Shown: positions 1 through 10,377 of the stretch, one piece after another | Numbering within the stretch: position 1 is the stretch's first letter | Layout of the letters: each line of letters starts with the position of its first letter | Source of the DNA: Whitmania pigra | Taxonomy: Eukaryota; Annelida; Clitellata; Hirudinida; Haemopidae | DNA length: 64,000 nt | Direction of reading: 5' to 3' | NCBI GenBank assembly: GCA_021613335.1 | Contig: JAJTWR010000266.1 | Coordinates: 417,001-481,000, forward strand | Program-made: the position numbers and the translations under genes | Notes under the pieces: generated by a model | Seen by the model: the letters and a program-made list of their open reading frames with translations, nothing else | What the model was told of the DNA's origin: nothing | Database searches by the model: none

Positions 1-1
1 A

Positions 2-2377
2 TGTCTCAGGTGCACCACAAATCTTCAGACTCAGAAGCAGGTGCTTATCCTGATGACAGCCATTGCTCCTTACTTCCCCAGAGACCTCCTCTACAATGTT
101 GTCTCCGTCTTCTCATTCATGGGCAATGAATTCCTCCAGAACGACGACAAGTACTCGTTCGAGATTCTCACGTCCCTCATCAACGTCATCATGTTCTCCG
201 TGGAGCAGTTGAAGGACGACTCTTCCGAGAAGACACTCCTGGAAGTTCTCAGGATTTTCGTCGATTCGAGGCACCACATTCCAAAGCACAGGTTCGGTCC
301 GCTCATCGAGAGGCTGCTCTCTCTCGACGTGGACCAATCCTTGTGGAAGGTCGTAGTAATGATCGTCGAGTCTTGCATCTGCAAGAGGGAGGTGTCGACC
401 GACGAGACCGAATTCAAGCAACTTCTGAGCTCGGAACACGACATCGTATCGCTCGTCGTGTCGAACTATCCCCTCGACACGATGCTCACTCTCCTGGTGA
501 ATCTCGTCCGTTTCCTCAGGAAGATGCTTGCGGAAGACGGCACCAAACTCGAAGTCGTGAACGAGGGACTGGCGAAACAACCGCGACTGTGTCGACTCAT
601 GCTCTACCACCTCAGTAAGGTCGTACACTTGCTGCTCGACAGAAGGATCTTCTTCACCCAAATCGAAGACTCGAGTCAAATCAAGACCCTCGTCCAAGAT
701 ACGGTTCAGTTCATGCACGACATCGACAGCAAGCAGAAGTCTGTCGAGAAAGGAAGCACCAATGAGAGATTCTGGCCTTCCCTGATCAAGGTCGTGCAGA
801 ACATATTCGACAGGATGAACAACTTCATGCCGTCGAAACTCTTCATAGAAGTCGTCGCAAACCTCGTCTCTGCAGATTCCGTGCACATCAACTGCAAAGG
901 ACTTGAGCTACTGAACGTTCACCTTATTGCCATCGAAAAGAGAGGAGATGCTAGCTCTTCGCAGAGCTCTCTCGGTCTTGTAGCCAAGCTCGTCGAGACG
1001 ATCGGTTCATCTGCGGAGGATGAAAAAGACTCCAAGCTAGATCTTGTCTCCAAGCAACTGAGTTTCCTGAATCTCAAGCTGATGATGAGGGTTTACGGAG
1101 AGAGCCATTGGGAATGTTTCAAGGATTGTTACGCTCCGATTGCTCTATGTCTCGACGTTGAAAAATTGTCGAGCGTGGCTTTGGTCGATAGCGCTCTCCT
1201 CTGCTTCTCCGATTTTGTGAATGTTATGAAGATCAGACTCCTTCCCCATTTGGACCAGATTATGACTTACGTCATCAACCTTTACGGCAGCGAGAAGATC
1301 TTGAAGAGCGGAGTTTCGCTCAACTGCCTCAACAAGGCCCTCGTCAAGCTCATCGTGAACCTCGGAAAGTTCTTCAGTCCTCGCCTGGTAGAACTGATTG
1401 TGGCGCTCGGCCGTGCAATGAAGCATGACTTGGCCGCGAATGATTTTAATGCTATCTTCCAGGCCCTTGCCACCAACATCGCAACGAGAATTCTTGTCCC
1501 GGCCTTGGAGAACTGCTACACAGAATTGGTCAAGGAAGACTTGCGATCAGTTCAAGTCGCTTTCCTGATCTTCAAGCACCACAGCAAGACCCTGACGAAG
1601 GATTGCTTCGCTCTGCATGGAGATTCTCTCCAGTCTGTCGTCGGAAAATTCTTGACCGTCAGGCACGATGGACGCAAGGCAGCTGGAAATAACTTTGACG
1701 CCCTTGACGCTCACTTGGTTGAATCCGTCCTTCCGTTGATCTACTTGATGTCGGAGATAACGTTCAAGTCCATGTTCAATTCCTACCTGACCCTTGTGAG
1801 CAAAGAAAGCGTCATCACGTTCTTCCGTCTCATGGAAAACATTGCTGGAATTCTCAGAGGTCTCTTTGGAATGTTTTCAAAGTCTCTTATCCCGCTGATG
1901 ACGGAAACATTGAAGAAGTCTGGTGCCATTTTTGAAGAATGCGCCGTCAACGTTTACAGATTGGTCAGTATGTGCCACGTCAACGACAGAGACGATGCCT
2001 TTGCGACAAAATGCAGCGAGGGACTTTACCAGGTCATGGCAGACATGATGGGGAAAACACCTGATGGCACTGAGGGTGACCTGATCGACTGCTTTGTTCA
2101 GATGTCTCAGTCGATAAAGGACATTGATGTGTCCAAAGCACTCTTTGAAAAGATTTACGAAAAGTTGAGGCACAGCAGCTCCAAGGTCAGAATTCTGGCA
2201 CTGAAGGTTGTCAAGTCGGTTGCAGAAATCCTCCAGAATGTCAACGACGTGTTCCTCCAGGATGTCTGCCCCTACATCGTCGAGATTGTCGACGACGACA
2301 ACGAGACAGTTGCCAAGCTCGGCAAGGAGGTTCTCGCGGGACCTTTGAGGAGCATCTTGGAGAATGACATGTCTTAA
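2..2377 (+). CDS. HEATR1: HEATR1/UTP10 homologue, C-terminal part (5' partial)
   Basis: Open in one frame from base 2 to a TAA ending at 2377 (791 codons), so the window opens inside the gene. HEATR1 (yeast Utp10) is a large HEAT-repeat protein of the nucleolar small-subunit processome needed for pre-18S rRNA transcription and processing. The assignment rests on collinear similarity to the human C-terminal third: LRCTTN near the start, then VVSVFSFMGNEF followed by NDDKYSFEI (human has IFTFMGAN and LDDTYSF), and a helical-repeat finish containing SSKVRILALKVVKSV (human SSPKVRFAALITVLAL). There is no signal peptide or membrane segment. No intron interrupts these 2.4 kb, unlike the neighbouring genes. 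The first in-frame ATG (near 53) is internal, not the start. Family assignment is confident. Confidence 0.88.
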   Translation, partial: CLRCTTNLQTQKQVLILMTAIAPYFPRDLLYNVVSVFSFMGNEFLQNDDKYSFEILTSLINVIMFSVEQLKDDSSEKTLLEVLRIFVDSRHHIPKHRFGPLIERLLSLDVDQSLWKVVVMIVESCICKREVSTDETEFKQLLSSEHDIVSLVVSNYPLDTMLTLLVNLVRFLRKMLAEDGTKLEVVNEGLAKQPRLCRLMLYHLSKVVHLLLDRRIFFTQIEDSSQIKTLVQDTVQFMHDIDSKQKSVEKGSTNERFWPSLIKVVQNIFDRMNNFMPSKLFIEVVANLVSADSVHINCKGLELLNVHLIAIEKRGDASSSQSSLGLVAKLVETIGSSAEDEKDSKLDLVSKQLSFLNLKLMMRVYGESHWECFKDCYAPIALCLDVEKLSSVALVDSALLCFSDFVNVMKIRLLPHLDQIMTYVINLYGSEKILKSGVSLNCLNKALVKLIVNLGKFFSPRLVELIVALGRAMKHDLAANDFNAIFQALATNIATRILVPALENCYTELVKEDLRSVQVAFLIFKHHSKTLTKDCFALHGDSLQSVVGKFLTVRHDGRKAAGNNFDALDAHLVESVLPLIYLMSEITFKSMFNSYLTLVSKESVITFFRLMENIAGILRGLFGMFSKSLIPLMTETLKKSGAIFEECAVNVYRLVSMCHVNDRDDAFATKCSEGLYQVMADMMGKTPDGTEGDLIDCFVQMSQSIKDIDVSKALFEKIYEKLRHSSSKVRILALKVVKSVAEILQNVNDVFLQDVCPYIVEIVDDDNETVAKLGKEVLAGPLRSILENDMS

Positions 2378-2411
2378 GGTTGGTTGTTTATGCTGTAGTG
2401 GTTTAATGATT

Positions 2412-2417
2412 AATAAA
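2412..2417 (+). terminator. Candidate poly(A) signal for HEATR1
   Basis: AATAAA lies 35 nt after the HEATR1 stop codon; a second AATAAA is at about 2630-2635. Either could direct cleavage. This is called from motif and position only. Confidence 0.45.
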
Positions 2418-3142
2418 TGGCTTTTATATGCAATTAAATTACTATAGTATTAAGATATTATTAAGATGTAGTTATGTATTTTGAATCTGAAGATACATTG
2501 AGCAAATAATAGTTAATTTGTGTTCTGCTTAAATTCAGGATTCTAATTTCATTGATATTTTGCAGATGTCTTGATCAACATTTAAAGAGCTTTTGAAGAC
2601 TGGATATTTCTTTTATTTACACATAACCAAATAAAGCTTTTATGTTTAATTCTTTGACCTGGTTTAATTAAGTTTGTTATTTATTTTTAATTCATTCTAA
2701 TTTATAAGTAGTTGTGTAAATGGCTTTCTAACGAGTTATGCAAAAGTGATGCATCATGTTAGATAAATGAAAGATAGCAGAAGCTTTACAATAGTTACAA
2801 ACTTTTTATTTATTTTGTTGAATTTGTTATCATCTGAGTAACAGCATAGATAGTAATACCATTTATTGTTACGATGCGATCAATGGTTATTTAACTGAAA
2901 ACATGTCAACGAACATATGCAGCTGTCTTTTAAATTGCAAAAACACTTAAATATTCAATTACCGATAAGAATTTTGACTTTTATTACGGTAGTAATAATA
3001 CGTAATAATAATAATGTTTGATAATTATTTTATGCTCGGTATTCATCATCATCATTGTTATTATTATTAATCATAATCATCTGGTGAACGAAATTTTATT
3101 TAGTATTTACTAACATCTGGAGGACAGAAAAAAAATATTAAC

Positions 3143-3750
3143 AGCCACCTATTGAATGAATAAGTTTTACTTTTAATTTGATGCGCCATCTTTCGAACGT
3201 CAAATAAATATAAAGTGCCACCTATTGAAAAAATAAGACTTAGTTTGTAATTTATTAGTGCTATCTAGCGAATAAAAAATAAATATTAAGCGCCACCTAT
3301 TGAATAAATGCGCTTTATTTTTATTTTGTTGCGCCATCTTTTGAACATGAGATAAATATAACGCCATCTATTGAATGAATGAGTCTTAGTTCGTAATTTA
3401 TTAGTGCCATCTAGGGAATAAGAAATAAATATTAAGCGCCACCTATTGAATTACATGCGCTTTATTTTTATTTTGTTGCGCCATCTTTCGAACATGAGAT
3501 AAATATAACGCCATCTATTGAATGAATGAGTCTTAGTTTGTAATTTATAGTGTCATCTAGCGAATAAGAAATAAATATTGAGCGCCACCTATTGAATAAA
3601 TGCGCTTTATTTTTATTTCTTTGCGCCATCTTTCGAACATGAGATAAATATATAACGCCATCTATTGAATGAATGAGTCTTAGTTTGTAATTTATTAGTG
3701 CCATCTAGCGAATAAGAGATAAATATATAACCGCCATCTATTGAATGATT
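3143..3750. repeat. Tandem array, ~147 bp unit built from four ~36 bp sub-units
   Basis: About 17 copies of a short core, GCCATCT or GCCACCT followed by ATTGAAT, AGCGAAT or TTCGAAC, recur every 30-43 bp. Four successive core types form a higher-order unit: the TTCGAAC-type core recurs at 3183, 3331, 3478 and 3623, giving spacings of 148, 147 and 145 bp. The linkers are AT-rich (AATAAATATAA types). Units are 90% or more alike by eye and the array decays at its left end. It looks like a short satellite or minisatellite that grew from a ~36 bp monomer. No terminal inverted repeats or transposase are visible. Confidence 0.85.
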
Positions 3751-4400
3751 CAAAAACTAATTTTTATTTTGACCGGAATAAAAATTTGATCAATAATTTA
3801 AAATATATTACTAATAAATTGTTTAATATTTATTTTATGCAAGAGACCGCTAGCACCATGGTTATCATTATCATCACTAAATCTGTCAAAGTAACAATAA
3901 TTATTACTCGTGTTTTGGAGTGCATTCTATTTTCAACCACACGGTTTTGTCAATCTTGAATCAACCGTTGTCATGGTTCCCTGATTATTTCTGCAGTCAT
4001 TCATCGATTGTAAGCCCAAAATTAATAATTAAATACAATAATCACTTTTTCAACCAAAATTAAGGCATTTTATGATTTCTAGATCATCCAGATGTTTATG
4101 CTGCATTGGGATGAAATGATAACTTGAGACAAGAATAAAGACTTGAACCACCAAGAAATTAATAACAATGATTTGAAATTTTTAATAAACTTTATCCAAA
4201 ACTGAGATTCGTCTCAATATCAATATACCCACAACTCGATAACATAACTTTAATGGTCGAAGATGATCATTATTAAAATTAAAGATTTACACAGCCCTAC
4301 AAAATACTCCTATAAACATGGTTAGCCTGAAGAACTAAAACCACAGTGACAGAAACTGTTTTGTGATCTGCGTTGGTTTATCATCGCACCAACAAGATAT

Positions 4401-7394
4401 TCAAGGCTTGCTTGCATCCACTCCAACAATCTCAGAAATGTGCTTTACTCCCTCAGACCTGAAAATAAAGGCACAAATTATTTAGTCAAAAAATCTATTT
4501 AAAAAAATTATTAAAATCTATTAAAAGAAATATTACAAGTAATAAATATCACATGATTACAAAAACATTTTAAATTTAAACCAAACTAACTAGTTAATGG
4601 AAACAAAAATATACATAATTCTAGAAAAAGATCAAAGCACCTTAAAATCTCTGCCAATTCTCTGTTGATCTTGTTGACCACGGGTGGTCCCTGATAGGCC
4701 AGAGAGGAGTAGATTTGCACCAATGATGCTCCTGCCCTGATTTTCTTGTAGGCATCCTCGCCAGAACTTATGCCACCCAACCCGATGATGGGCACTTTGC
4801 CTGGAACATAAATAGGTTTAAATTAGCATATTCCTCATTATCACTAAAATATGTGAACGATTACCTCTGTCGAACATCAATAACGATGATAACTGCGCAC
4901 GTTACGATTAATGAATGATTATTATAATAACCTCATTATTATTAATTTATTCAACTCATGAGTCACCTCTGGTCAAGAGAAACATGTCCTTGATTGTCTT
5001 GGTAGACAGGTCTCTGACCGGGGCACCACTCAAACCTCCAACTTCATCCTTATTCAAAGACACCAGCTTCATGCTCCTGTCGGTTGTCGTGTTGCTGATT
5101 ATCAGGCCATCAACAGCCGACTGGAATGAGAATTTGAAGAATTAGGTTTGGTAGGAAGATGGATAGATTTACGAAATTATAAATTAATAAAACATAAAGT
5201 TTAGTCTAGTGCGTGTTAATTATTTTTGTGCTCAAATTGGCATTACAATCGCAAAAAACAGCTATAGTAGCTACCATAGCTGCCATCGTCATCGTCGTTA
5301 ATACTCAACATAATAGTGACTTCTTAATGATCACTAGTGCATAACCATCTCAATCCAATTTCATTCCTTCAAACTCACATCAGGTCTCGTGATAACTTCT
5401 GCGATGTCCTTCTTGTCCGCACTTGTCAAATCGGGTGACAACTTAACGAGTATCGGCCTCCTCTTTCCCTCCGGCAAACTGTTTCGACTCTCTGTCACCT
5501 TAAGAAGCCAAAAAATGTCAAGGAATCAACAAATTACTTTGTTCAACAACAAAACTAAAAACAACAACAAATGCCATTTCAAACAAAATCACACTGGGCC
5601 TTGAGGTCCATCGATGGACTGATGGACTTACTTAGGCTTCCATAAAGGTTGTCTTCATTCAATCAATCAATCATTCATTCATTCAATCATTCACTCAATC
5701 AATCATTCAATCAATCATTCATAATTCTAAAAAGAACCTTCTTCAGCAGCCTCTCTAGATTTTCCTTTCCCTGGAGAGCCCTCAACCCTGGAGTGTTCGG
5801 GCTCGAGATGTTGATGACGAGGTAATCGGCCACCTCGGAGAACATCAGAACCCCTTTGACGTAATCACCGGCGTCGTCGGTCGACGTTTTGTTTTTGCCC
5901 AGATTTACCCCCACGATGCCTAAATGATTGGGAATCAATTAAAATTTCATAAGATTGTGTTGGTAAGCCATTGGTTGAATGTCATTAATAACTTAAATCT
6001 TAACGAGCAATATGACTGGAGATGTTTTTAGAGAATAATTAATTACTCCAAAACTACTCATTTTATGAATAATCTAGTTAATTAATTAATTACGTATCAA
6101 ATATCAATTCATTTGCGATCAATCAGCAAATACCTTGTTCTGATTTTGGTTTCAAGTTTTTTAGGGCGCTTTCGTGACCTACACTGTTGAAGCCGTACCT
6201 GTTAGTAAATATTCAATTTAATTTATAAAACCAATCCAACAATTTTATTAAAAAATTTAAAAGTTAACTTGAAATATCACCATATGCTTACTTCATTTAT
6301 AGGCACACGTTCAATTAAGCACTTGTAAAACATTAACAGTAACAATAAATTACTAAAATTAATAAAATGTTAATTTAATAACACAACCTGTTGATGATGG
6401 CAGCATCCTCCTTCAGTCTGAACACTCTGGGGGTCGGATTCCCCGGCTGAGGCTCTGGGGTCACGGAACCGACTTCCACGTACCCGAAGCCCATCTTCAG
6501 CAACCCGTCGACAGCTTCTCCGTGCTTGTCGAAACCGGCCGCCAGGCCAACGGGATTTTTGAAAGTCAGACCCCATAGGGATGTTTTCTGTGAAGGAAAA
6601 TAAAAGAAATAAACTAGAATTGACTTAAATGGACAAAAATTATTTAAATAAACACAAAATTATATTTTAATGATGATAAAGTTAAATTCCAACTTATAAA
6701 GCTCTACATAAAATGTAAAACAGATGTATAACCAATTCATCGTGGGGTGTGATCTTAATCTTTGGAACAATTCCATGCTTGGCACACCAGATGGCAGCCT
6801 TGTGAGCACTTTCACCATCAAGAGTTGCATGGATTAGTGGCATGATAACATTCCTGTACCACGTTTCATTGCCATAATACGTAGCCAATCCCCCAGCTAC
6901 AACATGGCTTCCTATTATTATTTGTGCTGCAGACTTCAGACGAGACTGGAAAATCAAGCTTTAACATTAAAGACAAGATTCAAGTATGTAAAAAGCGTTT
7001 ATAATTAATAGTTTTGAATTAAGAATATAACATTTTTATTTTAAATACCCTTACTGGAAGAAATACTAGATGTAAATGGCAATTATAACGTCCAGCTATT
7101 AAGTAGACTTATTTTTTTCCAGTTTCCATAATAATAATAATAAGAGTTTATTTTGGACATCTCAGTACATTTCTCATACAGCGCTTACTTACTTGCCCAA
7201 TAACTATTCGAATGCTATTGGCATTAATAATATCATCAGCAATATACATAGAAGCGGGATCAAGTTCGTCATGATATACTTCTACGAGCAAAATAATAGC
7301 AACTTACAACCTTAAATTGTTGTCTAAACAATTTTACTCAAGCTAAGAAACATCCAAAAACAACACTCACAACACCTGACATTGAGCGACTCAT
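4401..7394 (-). CDS. DHODH: Dihydroorotate dehydrogenase (quinone), mitochondrial
   Basis: Nine exons in transcript order: 7394-7371, 6945-6733, 6587-6388, 6198-6134, 5919-5738, 5498-5379, 5120-4967, 4800-4641, 4458-4401. They total 1176 nt with phases closing, giving 391 aa (human is 395). Class 2 DHODH oxidises dihydroorotate to orotate in pyrimidine synthesis and passes electrons to ubiquinone at the inner mitochondrial membrane. Visible are an N-terminal hydrophobic anchor ([20 protein letters not shown]), the flavin-site motif [33 protein letters not shown], the loop [11 protein letters not shown] that carries the catalytic Ser of class 2 enzymes, and the C-terminal FMN phosphate site [20 protein letters not shown]. 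The first exon codes only eight residues; its ATG was chosen because a GT donor follows in phase 0. No transcript evidence is available. Confidence 0.93.
5647..5725. repeat. (ATTC/AATC)n microsatellite in a DHODH intron
   Basis: Interrupted tetranucleotide repeat of CATT and CAAT units just downstream of the donor of DHODH exon 5. Simple slippage repeat. Confidence 0.8.
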
Positions 7395-8063
7395 GTCTGA
7401 CAAAGTAAAACCCCTTGCAACAACTTCAGGAGGATGCCGATGTAACTAAATATTAACTTCGATGCAATGCGGAAATCCAACTTAATCTTAGAGAATTTTA
7501 ATGCAAGCACAATATTAAAAATTAATTCTCACTTTTAAAAGATTGCCAAAAATATTATGATTTTTGTTATTCTAACAAATCATGTGATGTCTTTCATCGA
7601 CGTCGCATTAAGTTAATTACGGAGCTAGAGAAGCCGTTTTAGGATTCCGACAGCTATTTAGTAAGACTTAATATACGCTATATACATCTTTAATCGTCTC
7701 ACTTTTGCAAATATTCAAAACAGTTAGCCTCGACAAAGCAGCTAATTAATATTCAATTAGCAGAAAGATCCGACCGAACCTCACTTGTTCCAGATTCGTT
7801 TTAAAAGCATCGTAAGCATCTTCACCATAAAATTATTTCAAAACAAACCCATCATTTAGGTGTTTAAGCTTTTATTGAAACATAAATCAGGCTAAAATTG
7901 CGGAGCAACTTTACGAAGGCAAGCTACCCCTAGAGCTATGAGGTACTCGTCAAGTATTTCAAATTAAAAATTTATCGATCAGCTTTTAGTGTCAACACCG
8001 ATGCATAGCAGATGTTTTACTCTACAGATCATGATCGTTTTAAAGATGCTGGAGATGAATTTA
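7395..8063. other. DHODH upstream region and BCAP31 3' UTR
   Basis: Gap between two genes in the same orientation. On the minus strand an AATAAA at 7876-7871 lies about 190 nt after the BCAP31 stop and could end that transcript. The rest presumably contains the DHODH promoter. No coding exon seen. Confidence 0.5.
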
Positions 8064-9472
8064 CTATTCATCTTTCTTAGGTACTTCCTGTATCTTCTGT
8101 GCCTTGGCCAGCTCTTTCTATAAAATAATTTTAAAAATCTAAAATTAACATTTACTCCCCACAAAAAATCACTTTCAACAACAATAAAAAAAAAAAAAAT
8201 ACACATAAAAAAAGTCAAAAAATAAAATGGGACCAACATGAAGAACCTCGACCTCCTTCAACAAGTTGTCATATTGCTTGTTGTTCGAGGCTGCCTGTTC
8301 CTTTAGTGTCTCCAAATCGAGTTGAGAATGCTTCAGATCTGAAATGAGTCGATTAATGAAATAAACAATAATAATAATAATAACAAAAAGAATGTCTTAG
8401 TAATATCAAACAAAAAGTAAATCAAAGCGAGATCCTAAGCCATCAAATTGCTCAAAACCATACAGAGTTGAAGATAACTTCACTAAAATGTCCACCTTTA
8501 ATCATCCCAACAACAAGGAACAAATGAGACAAAACAAATCACCGTTTGTAAGTTTTTCGTTTTCATCCTTCAATGAATCGACCTTCTTTTTCCATTCGAC
8601 CTCAACTGCAGATTTCTCAGACTAGAAGGAACGATTACAAAGAAAAGTATGAGACCATAAAAAGGACATATGGACAGGAATCATTCATCCACCTTCTTGT
8701 CCATGAATTGTTTGGCGGCTTCTGTGGCACTGACAGCCTGCTTCTTGGAAGCGTCAAAGTCCGCCTGAAGCACGGCCACGTTGTTGATCATGACCACAAG
8801 GCGTCTCAGAACCCTTAAATGAATATAAAAGGATTCAACTAGGACTAATTTATAAGTTTCATCGAGATTGCTTACTGGTGCCAGTGAAAATTAAATGCGA
8901 ATAAAATAAACAAAATATGATGAAACATAAGAAGTGACAAATGCTTACAGGAAGAGAAAGACTGAAAATCCTGCTATGTAGAAATTCCTCTGGGCACGAA
9001 AAAGCTTCATGTGTTGAGTATTCTCAGACATTGGATTTCCCTTCAGCTCGTCCGTACTTAGAGGTACAGAAAAACGTTTGATTTCTCTTATGGAATCTTT
9101 AAATAAAAACAATCCAATTTGTGAATTAGAATCTTAACATTTAACGATAGCAGGTCTAAATTGGGATTAAAAACTCACCAAAGAGCATTATGACAAGAAG
9201 GAGGAGAAAGAATCCAAAGTAAAAATTGGCATAAGATACAATAAATGAAAATGCCCTTGATTTGAACAAGGCCCTCCATCTAAAACATATACAATCTATT
9301 TTGTTTAGTGTGTACAGTTATTGTGGAGCAAAATTTAGGTCTGAATTCAGCTTATATATATAAAAACAAATGAACATTAAAACCTGTATGCTTCGATGGG
9401 CAAGAGTAACAGAATGCAAACAACAATTTCGGCATACAAAAAGCTGGCTGTGAGAGTCCACAACAAAGTCAT
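8064..9472 (-). CDS. BCAP31: B-cell receptor-associated protein 31/29-like ER membrane protein
   Basis: Seven exons: 9472-9384, 9279-9179, 9096-8949, 8813-8693, 8621-8543, 8338-8247, 8117-8064. They sum to 684 nt, 227 aa (human BCAP31 is 246). The family are ER proteins that help sort and export membrane cargo. Seen in order: first membrane helix after MTLLWTLTASFLYAE (human MSLQWTAVATFLYAE), WRALFKSR, a second helix around FYFGFFLLLLVIMLF, a third after FRAQRNFYIAGFSVF, then a charged coiled-coil tail. The protein ends in KKDE, a KKXX dilysine ER-retrieval signal like human KKEE. The donor of the penultimate exon is ambiguous: GT at 8246 or at 8237 both keep frame and change the product by three residues. 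Confidence 0.92.
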
Positions 9473-10377
9473 AATGGCTGAAATCTACGAGAAATAAATT
9501 ACTTATCGCTTTCGTACCAAACAAATTAAAACAGCGTTGAAATATCTTACTTCAATCAGATAAACACTAAATATTAAATTCCCTTACAAAACGAACCACC
9601 TTTCCCAGATATAAACGCCGGTTCAATAAAGAAACGCAAACTGGCAAAGCTTACGAAATAATCGAGCAACCGTACTAATATAAAGAAATGCGAAAAATAT
9701 GCTAGTGATGACGCGGATTTTAACAGATGTCTTACATTAATTCCTGTATTTAATAATTGTTTAAAACTGTAAATTTGTTGCAAGCTCTATTAATAACTTA
9801 GTTGTTTTATAGCAATATAGTTATGTTATTAACAATTTCGTCATTAGATAATATTGATGTTGGAGATATAAATGTAATAATAATTATAATAATTATTGTC
9901 GCCTATAGCATCCACGACTTACCATTTTTAATGCGTAATGAGTTAATTCCGATTGAGTTTCTGAGTCCTTATGGATAGAGCTCGAGGAAAGTTCCTGAGG
10001 AAAGCCGTGACACAGCTTTACGACGAGTCACCAAAGTACAAAGATGATGGTCATAACATAGCATAATCACAGCATTGGTGGGTTAACTAAATATCTTTTG
10101 AAAATCCTTAGTTGAACTTTGTTCACTTCGAGAGCTATCGATAAGAAGTTTGGGTGAGCTCTCCGAAGATAATACTTGTGACTATAGCTTAGATAACCGG
10201 CAATTTCAAAAGGAATGACTAATTTGAATTAGTGATGAAGCTTTCGGCTCCCTCGACGAGACTGATAATTTGGAGCCTCTGACTACATGTCATTATTCAT
10301 AACCCTGTAAAGCATTTATAACAAAGATTAAGACCAAGTCGGTTGTACGATTTTGGATTAATGCTGGAAAACGCTGT
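9473..10377. other. BCAP31 upstream region
   Basis: AT-rich sequence between the BCAP31 start and the 3' end of the next minus-strand gene. It presumably includes the BCAP31 promoter and 5' UTR. No coding exon or RNA gene recognised. Confidence 0.5.

Larger units (their letters stand above)
2378..4400. other. HEATR1/DHODH tail-to-tail intergenic region
   Basis: AT-rich sequence between the 3' ends of HEATR1 (+) and DHODH (-). It holds the HEATR1 3' UTR and the tandem array listed separately. I see no supportable coding exon; the short open frames inside the array are a by-product of its repeated units. Confidence 0.6.

Noticed and set aside
113..886. 257-aa minus-strand frame opposite HEATR1
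   Set aside because: It is the shadow of a strongly biased coding strand; the plus strand matches HEATR1 throughout.
3468..3959. Short proteins across the tandem array
   Set aside because: The repeated peptide only mirrors the 147-bp repeat, and each frame is broken in neighbouring units.
6946..6957. DHODH start at 6957
   Set aside because: That codon is TTG and lies in an intron end (TTTTCCAG). A separate 24-nt first exon at 7394-7371 fits in phase.
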